Assembly (NCBI GenBank): GCA_037044905.1
Contig: JBAOKB010000158.1
Span: 24,135 to 88,134, forward strand
Source of the DNA: Hortaea werneckii
Lineage: Eukaryota > Ascomycota > Dothideomycetes > Mycosphaerellales > Teratosphaeriaceae
Reading direction: 5' to 3'
DNA: 64,000 nucleotides
The translations under genes were made by a program, and so were the position numbers. This document shows, piece after piece, positions 55,501-64,000 of this stretch. Position 1 is the stretch's first letter, and every line of letters starts with the position of its first letter. The notes below the pieces were generated by a model. The model was not told the origin of the DNA and ran no database searches. It saw nothing but the letters and a program-made list of their open reading frames with translations.

Positions 55501-58095
55501 ATATCTAGGAAATTCTCTCTATTACCTACTAGATAGGCTTTAGTTTTACCTACTAGATTATCTAGCTATACTTTTCTATATTTATTTTAATACTATTCTA
55601 GCTATACTAGTCTTTTATTTAGCTAAGTATTAGTCTAATCTCGCTCTCGTTATAATATAATAGCGCTCTATTATTAGTATAAAAGACTATCTATAGTATA
55701 CTAGTTATCCTTACATTTAATATCTAAATTAAGTTATTTACTATAATATTCTATAATAGTAGGGATAGTAGGGACCCCTATAATATCTCTTGTCTCTATA
55801 GTATCTAGATAGATACTTTACTATTAGCTATTACCTTTAATACTAAGCTAGTAGTTAGACTTACTAATAGTACTATATAGTAGGCTAGATACCTCTATAC
55901 TACTAACTCCTATTATAGGATCTTTTAGTCTATTATATTAAAGGCTATATAGAAGTTAAGAAAGAGTACTCTAGTATACTACTACTATTCTAGTACTATA
56001 TAGACGGTAGCTACTAGTATTAGGGTTAAGTAGTTAGCCTAAAATTCTACCTAAGCTAGGTATAGCTAAAAGTAGTCTAGCCCTCTAAAATATTCTAGTA
56101 GTAGTAACTTAAATAGCTTATAGAATATTATAATTAGTATAATTAGTCGCGTATTACTAATTGTTTTTAGCTTAGTCTAGTCTTTTATAAGTAGCTAGAT
56201 CTTAGTCTAGTTCTACTATTATAGTATTACTTTCTATACTATATATATATTAAATAGGGCTACTAGATATTCTAGAAGTATTATATATTATAGGGCCTTT
56301 AATACTTATATATAGACTCTATTTTTATTATAGGCCTTTAAGCTATTCTACTTTCTAATTGTATTACGTATGTCTTTAGCTAACTAGGTCTACCTATCTT
56401 CCCTTTTACTATCTCGCTAGTTATTATTATTATTTAGCCTATCTATTAGCTAGGCGTAGTACTACTTACCTAATACTACTACCGCCTCTTCTAATACTAT
56501 TAGTCTATCTATTATACTATAGAGAGAGCTATTATCCTTATTTAACTTAAATATTTAGTATATAAAGTAATAGTATAATATTTTTATAGTAGCCTAGTAC
56601 TAGCTTCTTCTACCTATCTAGACTACTATTTCTAGAGTATCTATATATACTATCTAGACTACTTCTACTAAGGTAGTATCTAGCCTATCTAGTTCTCTAG
56701 TTATAGTAAATATATATTTTATACTTATACTAAGGGCTATCTACCTCTTCTATAGATTAGTAGCTAGCGCCCCTTTCTTAAATTTCTTAATATAGTAGTA
56801 TAGTAGCTTCGCCTTTATTACTAATTAGCTCTCTTCTTTTAAAATAGTTACTATTATAAGTATTATATACTAGTAGTCTATTATTAGGCCTAGGTCGCTA
56901 TTAGTTAGAAGGTAGAGTATATTCCTTATATAGGTTTATTATATAAAGTAGTAGTCTACTATTAAGGTATCCTCTACTTCTATACTCGCTAGTAGTTCTA
57001 GCTCTCTAGTTAGACTTAGCCTCTATATATTATTAATATAGGTCTACTAGTTAATTAATCCCTCTCGCTTTTAGAGTATTAGGGCTAGAGTTAGGCTATA
57101 GTATATATTTATATCTTCTAGAACTACCTCTACTATTACTATATAGTCTAATACTATTTATACCTTCTATTTTAATATATTTAGAAGTAGGTAGATCCCT
57201 ACTACTATTACCTCCTCGACTATTAAAGTAATAGTATTAGATATTATAACTATCTACTTTTCTAGCTACTAGTATATCTAGTTTAAGTCTAGTAAATATA
57301 GCCTACTCTTATATTAGAGGCCTATTCTTATTAGTAGTCGCGATATATAGATTAGTATATAGAGACTTACTATATAGTATTTATATCTAATATACTATAT
57401 CTTTACTATAAAAGCTATATTTAGTATACCTATCTCTACTAGGCCTATAAGCTAGTTCTATATTACTCTATCTAGCCTATATATATTTATATATACTATA
57501 TATAGCGCCTCCCTTTCTATATCTAGTAGCTCTATTATAGAGTAGTTAGTATCGCCCTATTTCTATACTATTTATATCTATTAGGCCTAGCGCTCTCGCC
57601 TCTTTTATCTTTAGCCCTTCTATTTTATAATAGATATAGAAGCTTAGAGAACTTATTATTACTTTTTAAGAAATATAGTAGCTTAAAGGCTAGTTTGCTC
57701 TTCTAGTTATTCTACCCCTTATTTACTATTAGTCGTATATTCTCCTTTTTAATCTTTTTAATTAGAGCCTTTATTCGCTAAGTAAGCTTTACTATATAAT
57801 TAGCTTGTATCTTGTTTATTTTAGCTCTCGCCCTTTTACTATCTCTCTTTAGCCCTATATTAAATATTAATAATAGTACTATTTTAGTTAGATAAAAGTA
57901 CCTAAAAATACCTAAGCCCTTTTCTAGTCTTATTACCTTTATTAGAGGTAGAGTATTATTAGAGCCCTTTAGTAGTAGGGGTAGAATCTAGGGTTACCTC
58001 TTTATTTTAGTAGAGGTATATATTATCTTTAGATTTTTAGTTAGTAAAAGTAGTATATATAGGCGCCTCTTTATCTAGATCTACTAGGTAATCCT
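52580..58095 (-). mobile_element. Older RIP-mutated element with a LINE-type reverse transcriptase
   Basis: The AT-rich sequence right of the chromovirus has no LTR that I can find. Its reverse strand encodes non-LTR reverse-transcriptase motifs near 55,560-55,965, so its 5' end should lie toward 58,095. If the sequence at about 45,300-45,889 is its other side, the original element was about 6 kb, a normal size for a Tad-like LINE. Boundaries are approximate and more than one element may be present. Confidence 0.55.
55560..55965 (-). pseudogene. LINE-type reverse transcriptase remnant
   Basis: Read on the minus strand in one frame, interrupted only by TAA/TAG: LNFYIAFNIID (palm motif A), then LQGSLLSLLL..N (the LPQGSPLSP-type motif), then FYTNN at about 55,668-55,684 (motif C, with both catalytic Asp codons now Asn) and IKINIEKYS (the KTE/K-type motif after it). 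Motif order and spacing fit a non-LTR element. Confidence 0.65.
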
Positions 58096-58670
58096 ACCCT
58101 CAATCCTTCAAAGAATCCGGGGCGGATTCCATGATAATGCGTGGGGGGCACGGGCCACCGAATTCGCCGGAGGGGGCAGATTCCATGAAAAACCGGGGGC
58201 AGAAGGAATGAAAAGTACCGGTCGGAATCGTTTCAAACTCGGTGAGTTTCCAATCCGTAGGCACTTTACTCGTGAGTTTTCAACATCGGAGCGGGAGACC
58301 CGCGTGGTGAATTGTTATCGCGGTTCGAAAATCCCGACATTCTGTGTGAAGTTCCGCTCGCAAAGGCTTAGGGTTAGGGTCGGCGGGCGTAACGGCGGTT
58401 CGGCTGGAATTGAGGGACCGCCGGAAGCGCAGGCTGGACGCTCGCGAAGAGGTAGGGTAGATAGAAATACACCAACAAAGGTGCAGAAAAGCACCCAGCA
58501 AGACCACCGACTCTTGTAGCATGTAGCTAACGTTCAACCCCATCATGTGTGACCGCGCCATCGCGACAGGGATCGCGAAAATTCTGTGACAGGGGTCGGT
58601 GCAGCTGAGCCCAGGCGAGGCCGCCGACCGAAACATCAGGACAGACACGTTGCTCGACAGCTAATACACC
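58096..58670. other. GC-rich upstream region of the telomeric helicase gene
   Basis: About 575 bases. Composition changes sharply at the left edge. It contains short repeated words (GGGGCGGATTCCATG and GGGGGCAGATTCCATG at about 58,118 and 58,175) and a telomere-like tract at 58368-58380. It is likely promoter and 5' UTR of the helicase. A short open frame at 58,208-58,519 shows no known domain. Confidence 0.5.
58368..58380 (+). repeat. Interstitial telomere-type repeat, left of the helicase gene
   Basis: TTAGGGTTAGGGT, two TTAGGG units in the same orientation as the chromosome end. Confidence 0.8.
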
Positions 58671-61600
58671 ATGGACGCTTTTGAGAGTCTGTTCGTACAC
58701 TTCCAGAATTTTCAAATCATCGTTTGTAGAGATTGCAAGTTTGCAGTGGTTCCAGACCAAATCAAGGCGCATCTCAGCCAAAGTCACCAGACGCTAACAG
58801 TGAGCACTAGGAAAGGAATAATCGAACAAGTGGAAAAACTCGACCACGTCGCTTATAGGTCAGAAGACGTCGTGTACCCCGCCGCCGAACAGGAAGCGAT
58901 CCAGGAGCTCGGCCCGGTCATCGAGCAATGCTCACAGTGCAAAGCGTGCGGGTTGCTGAGGGAGAGTAAAAAGGGGATCGAGGCGCACTGTAGAAAGGAA
59001 CACGGCTGGAACAGCGCCAAAAGCAGAGGAGGTCGAGGGAGTTTGAGGAGTCGACCCGCCGCAAACCAGCCGTTCACGGAAGGTCACTGCTGTCAGAGAT
59101 TCTTCAAGTATGCGCAGTGGACTAAGCTCTTTAAAGTGCTACCGCCAGCGCCACGGATGCTAGGAGGCGGTCATGGCTGCGAGCCCGAGGACAGGGCGCA
59201 GAAGTTGACAGATGAGGTAGCCGATGGACTCAAGAGGAAGCTGCGGGAGGCGCACCATCACAGGAAGGTGAACGTCAGCAATGTCAGGTCTGAAATGGAT
59301 CCATGGCTGGAACACACCAGCTGGGCTCACCATCTGGCTGGGTTTGAGAAAGAAGAGCTACGGGCTAGTCTAAGTGCGGCGCCAAAGCTTGAGGCGGACG
59401 AGCGGGGGATAGAGAGCGTGGATGAAGAAGAGGAGGCGATCGAGAGAGCTTGCAGAGCGACCGGCAGGGTGATCAAGAAGGCCATGGACGTCAGCAGTCC
59501 GCGGACGATCCCAAGGTCCGCTCTTCACTACGTGAACAGGAAGGAAACCGGGGCCGCGAACAACGAGACTCCATTCTACAGCAAACACGAGGCCAGTACG
59601 AAGAAGAAATACTCCAGGGTCTGGGTATCAATGCTGAGATATCTTTGGAGGAGTCAGACATGGGAGAACAAGCCAGACTACACGTTGACGGATGGGCAAG
59701 CGAGGAGGCTGGGAGCAATGCAAAGTCTCGCCAGACGAGAGACCGCCGCTCTAGACAAGGGAGCCAGAAAGGTCTGCGAAGACGAGTTACAATGGTCCAT
59801 CGTTCTTTTCTGGGCCAGCATGCTCGACCAGGAGCTGCTAGACGACGAGTTCCAAAGCGGCTTTCTGTCCGCATTGGCAGTTCTCGGCTTGGACACCGAA
59901 GACGCAGGATGGGTAAGCGTGTTCAACTTCACGCCGAAGCTGGCGGCCATCGTCACGGTCTGTAAGGCTCTGGTGGTGTTCATGGCTTACAAGCAGAGGC
60001 AAGACGACATCGACCGGCTGATCGGAGCCGGGATAGGTGAGAGTGAGGCGAGAAAAGAAGCGGTCAGCATTGTAGAAGGGGTGCACGATATGGTGCCCAG
60101 GCTGTTGTGTCTTCAGGAATACGGGGGACCAGCGAGCCCGATGGACAGGGTCTTGCACATGAAGACTTTTGGAATGAGGATCAGGTTCACGGAGAAAGCC
60201 GGGGCACGGGTCACTTGGATGAACAGATGCCAACAGGTCGCCATCGACAAGATCAGCTTCAGCATGGGAGATCTCAGAGATGCACTACACTCGCTGTGGG
60301 AAAGGTGTCTGGGGAGGCTCACGAAGCGGTTGATGTTCTTACAGCAAGAGGAGGAACTGCCGATCTTGCATCTGGACAGACTGTTCGACAACCCAAGCGA
60401 TCTCACCGAGGGTTGGAGCTTCTTGGACGATGAGAGAAACGATGAAGTCTTGGGCAGAGTCAGGAGGCCGGACGGGAAAGACGTGGAGAGCAGGAAGTGG
60501 TTGTGGAGCCGGGCCATGAGAGAGGACCGAATAACCAAGTACTTTCTACAAAATATCGACATGAGTGAAGTGAGGGACAGGAGTGAGCTAAAGTGGAACA
60601 CGACCAAGGTGGAGCAGTACTTCCGGGAGGTGACTCTGTTCAAGGAGGAGCTGATAGTGTTGTGTCACATGGCAGGGGGAGCTCCAGCCAGAGGGACGGA
60701 AGTTGTCAGCATCAGGACCGAGAACGGAGAGAGTGCGCGAGCGCAGAGGGGTGTTTTTGTTGACAATGGCATGGTCGAGCTGGTGACGGGCTACCACAAA
60801 GGCTACAGCAAGAGCGGCGAAGCGAAGATAATCCACAGGTATCTGCCGCAAGAGGTGGGAAAGCTGTTGGTGTACCATTTGTGGCTAGTGGAACCGTTCG
60901 TGCACATGCTCAGGTGGGAAGTCAGGGGCGAGTTCGACTTCAGCAAATATCTGTGGGAGCCGGAGCCGGAAAAGAAATGGGAAGGCGAGGTCGACGGAGT
61001 CAGGGAGGAGGAGGAGAGTGGGAGCGAAGAAGGAGGAAGGGAAAGCGACGGGGAAGAGGGCAGTTCAGGAAGCGAGAGCGAATCGAGCACAAGCCCGAGC
61101 AGTGAAAGCGAGGCGGATGGAGGTGATGACGAAGGAACGGCAGGAGATCGGATGGTCAGTGGGAGGGAGGCGCGAAGCAGGCCGAGGAATGGAGGAAAAG
61201 CGAAAGAGGGCAAGCTGCAGGCACTCAGCATAGACGGCTTCTGGAACACAGAGAGGCTGAAGAGGGTGATGAAGAGGGAGCTATCAAAATGCCAGGCCGG
61301 ATTCTTTGTAACGCCGTCGACATGGAGGCAGCTATACCCAGCCATCCAAAGGGTACACTGCCCAGAGGAAGAAGTGACAAAACAGCTCGATCGGTTGTAC
61401 GAAGGAGTAACAACAGAAGATAGGCAGATGCAATCCGGACACAGTAAAAGGATGGAAGAGTTGATCTACGGGATCTTGACGACAGAGAACCCGTTCAGCA
61501 CGCAGTCCGAGCAGGCATCGTTCAGAAAGGTGAGCGTGTCATGGCACCACTTCATCAGGTGGCCGTCCACTGCGACAGGTAATGGAAAGCCGACGATCGA

Positions 61601-63773
61601 TCTGGAGAAATACAGGAAGATGGTAGAAGAAGAGAGGTGGGCGAAGTTGAGGAGGGCAGACTTGAACGTGAGTCTGAGGGAAATGCTGGGGCCGAACGCT
61701 TCATTTAGAGGCTCACAACTGGAAGGGCTAAAGGCAATCGTATCGGGCGAGCCGAAGGTAGTAATGGTCATGAGGACCGGAGGAGGCAAGAGTCTGATGT
61801 TCATGCTACCGGCATTCTGCTCAGTCGGAGGGGTGACGGTGGTAGTGGTGCCGTTGATATCGCTAAGGAGCGATCTAGAGAGGAGATGCAAGGAGATCGG
61901 ACTCAACGCCGGGAGATGGCCCGACCAGAGCGCCAGGCACGCGAGGATCGTGCTAGTAACACCCGAGAGCGCAGTAACGAAGGCGTTCAACAGGTTCATC
62001 AACGACAAGCTAGCTACCGGAGAGCTAGACAGGATAGTAGTCGACGAGAGCCACATCGTTCTGGACTCGACAGAGACATGGAGGCCGAAAGTGCTCGAGC
62101 TAGCGGAGTTCGCCAGGAAGGGATGCCAGATGGTGTATCTCACGGCAACGTTGCCACCGAAGGAAGAGTCGAGCTGGCTCGAAGCGATGGGCTTGGAGAA
62201 GAGGACGGTACGGATGATAAGAGACTCGACGACGAGGAGGAACATCGCTTACCAGGTGGTCGAGTACGACCGGCGAGAAGAAGAGGAGAGGGTAGCGGAG
62301 TTGGTAAGAAAGAAACTGGAAGAACACGAGGAGGGACAGATCATAGTGTACTGCCGGAGGGTAGAGCAGTGCAAGAAGATTGGAGAAGTGCTGAGGTGTC
62401 CAGTGTACTACAGGAGGGTCGGAGACGAAGAAATGAAAAGGAAGATTCTGGAACAGCTGGTCAAGGGGACGCACAGAGTGTTCGCGGCGACGACAGCGAT
62501 GGGAATGGGGGTGGATGCACCACACATCAGGGTGGTGGTACACGTGGGAGTGAAGGAATTGGTGAGGGATTACGCACAGGAAAGTGGAAGGGCAGGAAGA
62601 GATGGAGAGGCAAGCGAGGCGATCTTAATGAGAGGCTACAACACAGTAGGGGGTCGGAAAATCTTGGAGAAGGGATTCGTGATGGAAAGGGGGATGCACG
62701 AATATCTGGAAGGGGAGAAGTGTAGGAGGGTTGTGTTAGACAGGGAGATGGATGGGAGGGCGGACAGGATCGGATGCGAGAACGGAGAGAAAGTGTGTGA
62801 TGTATGTAGAGGGTTAACAAGAACGGGAAGGAGGGCGAGGGTTGTAGTGAGGACAGGGGGGTTCGTTCCATCACAGCAGCATAGAAGGAGGGAGCAAGAG
62901 GAAGCAGACGGGTCAGGGTCAGAGCCGATGGAACAAGGTAGCGAGGATGGAACACCGAGAGGCTCAGAGTTAGGTACGGACAACGTTGACGACGAGGGAG
63001 AATCAGGGTCAGGGTTGGCCGAAGCTGGGGATGAGTGTGAAGAGGCAGCAAAGGAAGGAAGAGGGCTAAAGAGGGCAAGAAGTATAGGAGAGAGAGAGGA
63101 GAGGGAGCGAAGCATAAACGAGGCGAGGACAGGAATGAGTAGAGAGGGAGAAAGAGTGCAAGCGCAGAAGAGGTCGAGGTTAGCGGAGAGGGCTAGCAGA
63201 GAGATAGACAGAGACGAGATGGTGAAGAGGCTAGAGGATTGGACGAAGGTAGGGTGTTCGGTGTGCTGGGCGCAAGGGCAGATACAACGGGCGAAAAGGG
63301 CTCGAGGGTGGGAAGAGTGCAGAGGGCACGGGAAGGAGGCAGGGGAGAGGATGGCGGAAGTGAAGAAGAGGATGAAGCGGCTACAGATGGCTCGATTCAG
63401 CGGGTGCAATTTCTGCTGGGTGCCGCAGAGCATATGTCAAAGATGGGAAGAGAAGACGGCGGCGTGCGGGAGTAAAACGGCAGGATATCAGCGAAGCGGA
63501 GTTGCGGGGGCAGGATGCCAATACAAGGGAGTGATGGAGGACATAGGAGGGGCGGTAATCAGCCAAAGGATGTGGGGGAGGGAAGAGAGGGAGGGAAAGG
63601 AGTGGGAGTGGGGGTGGGTAGAGGGGGAGATGGAGAGGAGTTTGGGATTTTGGGAGGGGGGAGGGTTGGAAGAGGACGAATGGGGCCGACTATGGAGGTG
63701 GGTGATCCGGAAGCGGGCGACGAACATGATGGAAACGAACGAGTTGGTGAGAATGGTGTATCATATAAGCTGA
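58671..63773 (+). CDS. Telomere-linked RecQ-type helicase with zinc fingers and a tyrosine-recombinase-like middle domain
   Basis: An intact, intronless 1,700-residue gene running toward the telomere. Order of parts: two C2H2-like fingers (Cys19, Cys22, His34, His39; Cys90, Cys93, His106, His111); a helical middle region; a recombinase-like stretch with ARGTE (Arg674), YHKGYSKSG (708 on), TWRQLYP (Arg886) and GHSKRMEELIYG (His924, Tyr933, nine apart as in XerD-type enzymes); a Ser/Glu/Asp-rich insert at about 780-850; then a RecQ helicase: motif I TGGGKS (Lys1040), VVVVPLISL, motif II DESH (1125-1128), TATLPP, AATTAMGMGVDAP and ESGRAGRDG (near 1,304-1,312), and a Cys cluster (CENGEKVCDVC). 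Cys-rich motifs near the C-terminus (CSVCWAQ, CNFCWVP) suggest more zinc sites. Subtelomeric RecQ-like genes are known from several fungi. A role in telomere maintenance or mobility is inference. Confidence 0.88.
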   Translation: MDAFESLFVHFQNFQIIVCRDCKFAVVPDQIKAHLSQSHQTLTVSTRKGIIEQVEKLDHVAYRSEDVVYPAAEQEAIQELGPVIEQCSQCKACGLLRESKKGIEAHCRKEHGWNSAKSRGGRGSLRSRPAANQPFTEGHCCQRFFKYAQWTKLFKVLPPAPRMLGGGHGCEPEDRAQKLTDEVADGLKRKLREAHHHRKVNVSNVRSEMDPWLEHTSWAHHLAGFEKEELRASLSAAPKLEADERGIESVDEEEEAIERACRATGRVIKKAMDVSSPRTIPRSALHYVNRKETGAANNETPFYSKHEASTKKKYSRVWVSMLRYLWRSQTWENKPDYTLTDGQARRLGAMQSLARRETAALDKGARKVCEDELQWSIVLFWASMLDQELLDDEFQSGFLSALAVLGLDTEDAGWVSVFNFTPKLAAIVTVCKALVVFMAYKQRQDDIDRLIGAGIGESEARKEAVSIVEGVHDMVPRLLCLQEYGGPASPMDRVLHMKTFGMRIRFTEKAGARVTWMNRCQQVAIDKISFSMGDLRDALHSLWERCLGRLTKRLMFLQQEEELPILHLDRLFDNPSDLTEGWSFLDDERNDEVLGRVRRPDGKDVESRKWLWSRAMREDRITKYFLQNIDMSEVRDRSELKWNTTKVEQYFREVTLFKEELIVLCHMAGGAPARGTEVVSIRTENGESARAQRGVFVDNGMVELVTGYHKGYSKSGEAKIIHRYLPQEVGKLLVYHLWLVEPFVHMLRWEVRGEFDFSKYLWEPEPEKKWEGEVDGVREEEESGSEEGGRESDGEEGSSGSESESSTSPSSESEADGGDDEGTAGDRMVSGREARSRPRNGGKAKEGKLQALSIDGFWNTERLKRVMKRELSKCQAGFFVTPSTWRQLYPAIQRVHCPEEEVTKQLDRLYEGVTTEDRQMQSGHSKRMEELIYGILTTENPFSTQSEQASFRKVSVSWHHFIRWPSTATGNGKPTIDLEKYRKMVEEERWAKLRRADLNVSLREMLGPNASFRGSQLEGLKAIVSGEPKVVMVMRTGGGKSLMFMLPAFCSVGGVTVVVVPLISLRSDLERRCKEIGLNAGRWPDQSARHARIVLVTPESAVTKAFNRFINDKLATGELDRIVVDESHIVLDSTETWRPKVLELAEFARKGCQMVYLTATLPPKEESSWLEAMGLEKRTVRMIRDSTTRRNIAYQVVEYDRREEEERVAELVRKKLEEHEEGQIIVYCRRVEQCKKIGEVLRCPVYYRRVGDEEMKRKILEQLVKGTHRVFAATTAMGMGVDAPHIRVVVHVGVKELVRDYAQESGRAGRDGEASEAILMRGYNTVGGRKILEKGFVMERGMHEYLEGEKCRRVVLDREMDGRADRIGCENGEKVCDVCRGLTRTGRRARVVVRTGGFVPSQQHRRREQEEADGSGSEPMEQGSEDGTPRGSELGTDNVDDEGESGSGLAEAGDECEEAAKEGRGLKRARSIGEREERERSINEARTGMSREGERVQAQKRSRLAERASREIDRDEMVKRLEDWTKVGCSVCWAQGQIQRAKRARGWEECRGHGKEAGERMAEVKKRMKRLQMARFSGCNFCWVPQSICQRWEEKTAACGSKTAGYQRSGVAGAGCQYKGVMEDIGGAVISQRMWGREEREGKEWEWGWVEGEMERSLGFWEGGGLEEDEWGRLWRWVIRKRATNMMETNELVRMVYHIS

Positions 63774-63806
63774 GATAGAAGAGGGCAGGAGGGAGGAAGG
63801 AGGCTG

Positions 63807-63820
63807 AGGGTTAGGGTTAG
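63807..63820 (+). repeat. Interstitial telomere-type repeat, right of the helicase gene
   Basis: AGGGTTAGGGTTAG, in the same orientation as the terminal repeat and as the tract at 58368. Confidence 0.85.
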
Positions 63821-63862
63821 CTAGTACAGGGCGAAATGTTAGTGAAATGTAAAAGAGAGAGC

Positions 63863-63901
63863 AAGCCGTTCAGGGCGCCGACGCCAGGGCCGCCGGAGGC
63901 A
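63863..63901 (+). repeat. 39-base direct repeat, copy 1
   Basis: Identical to 63950-63988. It begins AAGCCGTTCAGGGCG and ends CCGCCGGAGGCA. Followed by AGAGGGTTCC, which vaguely resembles telomere repeat. Confidence 0.9.
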
Positions 63902-63949
63902 AGAGGGTTCCAATTGTCGGGAGGAAAAAGAGAGAGAAAAGGAAAGGGG

Positions 63950-63988
63950 AAGCCGTTCAGGGCGCCGACGCCAGGGCCGCCGGAGGCA
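63950..63988 (+). repeat. 39-base direct repeat, copy 2, abutting the telomere
   Basis: Identical to 63863-63901, offset 87 bases. The next base begins TAGGGTTAGGGT. Confidence 0.9.
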
Positions 63989-64000
63989 TAGGGTTAGGGT
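63989..64000 (+). repeat. Terminal telomere repeat (TTAGGG)n
   Basis: TAGGGTTAGGGT at the right edge, the G-rich strand reading 5' to 3' outward as at a right-hand chromosome end. Only two units are inside the window. Confidence 0.85.

Larger units (their letters stand above)
45300..58095. other. RIP-mutated AT-rich block (nested dead transposons)
   Basis: About 12.8 kb in which CpA and TpG are almost absent and TpA is very common, while CpG persists. Protein reading frames of recognisable transposon domains are open apart from TAA/TAG codons, as expected from CAA/CAG conversion, with no TGA in the stretches I translated. This is the signature of repeat-induced point mutation. Both edges are sharp (about 45,300 and 58,095). 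Such blocks are usually H3K9-methylated heterochromatin. Confidence 0.9.
63774..64000. other. Subtelomere to telomere junction
   Basis: After the helicase stop codon the sequence is purine-rich, carries an interstitial TTAGGG tract, two 39-base repeats and ends in TTAGGG units. There is no gene. Confidence 0.8.

Noticed and set aside
45300..58095. Centromere
   Set aside because: It is AT-rich and repeat-filled, but it lies within 20 kb of the telomere and is fully explained by mutated transposons.
58300..58345. Possible tRNA B-box (GGTTCGAAAATCC)
   Set aside because: It has one base too many and no matching A-box or acceptor stem could be found nearby.
58208..58519. Short gene upstream of the helicase
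   Set aside because: About 100 codons with no domain; it more likely lies in the helicase 5' untranslated region.
58671..63773. Starship captain (DUF3435-type tyrosine recombinase)
   Set aside because: The recombinase-like region is followed by a RecQ helicase and sits at a telomere; I see no cargo region or captain-type N-terminus at the 5' edge of a large element. A distant relation is possible but not supported.

Overview
The window is about 64 kb from a filamentous ascomycete (Pezizomycotina; a Dothideomycete is plausible but not proven). Evidence: many introns of about 50-70 nt, fungal-type genes (Zn2Cys6 factor, sphingolipid C9-methyltransferase, UTP13, RSA4, MSH4), a block with the hallmarks of repeat-induced point mutation (RIP), and TTAGGG repeats at the right edge. 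The right side of the window is a chromosome end.

Positions 1-43,500 are a gene-dense housekeeping arm. In order: the 3' part of UTP13 (rRNA processing), a very large MBD4-like DNA glycosylase, proteasome subunit PRE4, an HCNGP/SAP30BP-like protein, an MFS drug/polyamine-type transporter, a Zn2Cys6 regulator, pyruvate carboxylase, clathrin heavy chain, an eIF3j (HCR1) gene with an apparent frameshift, the meiotic MutS homologue MSH4, the ribosome-assembly factor RSA4/NLE1, an F-box protein, a sphingolipid C9-methyltransferase, a PsiD-like phosphatidylserine-decarboxylase-family enzyme and a small membrane protein. Many neighbours are divergent and share promoters. I rebuilt exon boundaries by hand from splice consensus and reading frame. 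Two long homopolymers (C44 at 11,757 and G35 at 37,372) stand out.

Positions 43,800-45,300 are a transition zone with one gene interrupted by an in-frame TGA. Positions about 45,300-58,095 are extremely AT-rich, poor in CpA/TpG and rich in TpA. Here I find a complete Ty3/gypsy chromovirus relic: 167-bp LTRs at 45,890-46,056 and 52,408-52,574, a 5-bp TAATT target duplication, a polypurine tract, and decayed gag, RT, integrase and chromodomain on the plus strand. It sits inside an older element whose LINE-type reverse transcriptase lies on the minus strand near 55,560-55,965. Both elements are dead, and their catalytic codons carry RIP-type transitions.

Positions about 58,100-64,000 return abruptly to GC-rich sequence. 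A single intact 1,700-residue gene points toward the telomere. It encodes paired C2H2-like fingers, a central region that looks like a tyrosine recombinase catalytic domain, and a complete RecQ-type helicase. Interstitial TTAGGG tracts lie on both sides of it, followed by two perfect 39-bp repeats, the second abutting the terminal TTAGGG sequence. This recombinase-helicase subtelomeric unit is the most interesting object in the window.
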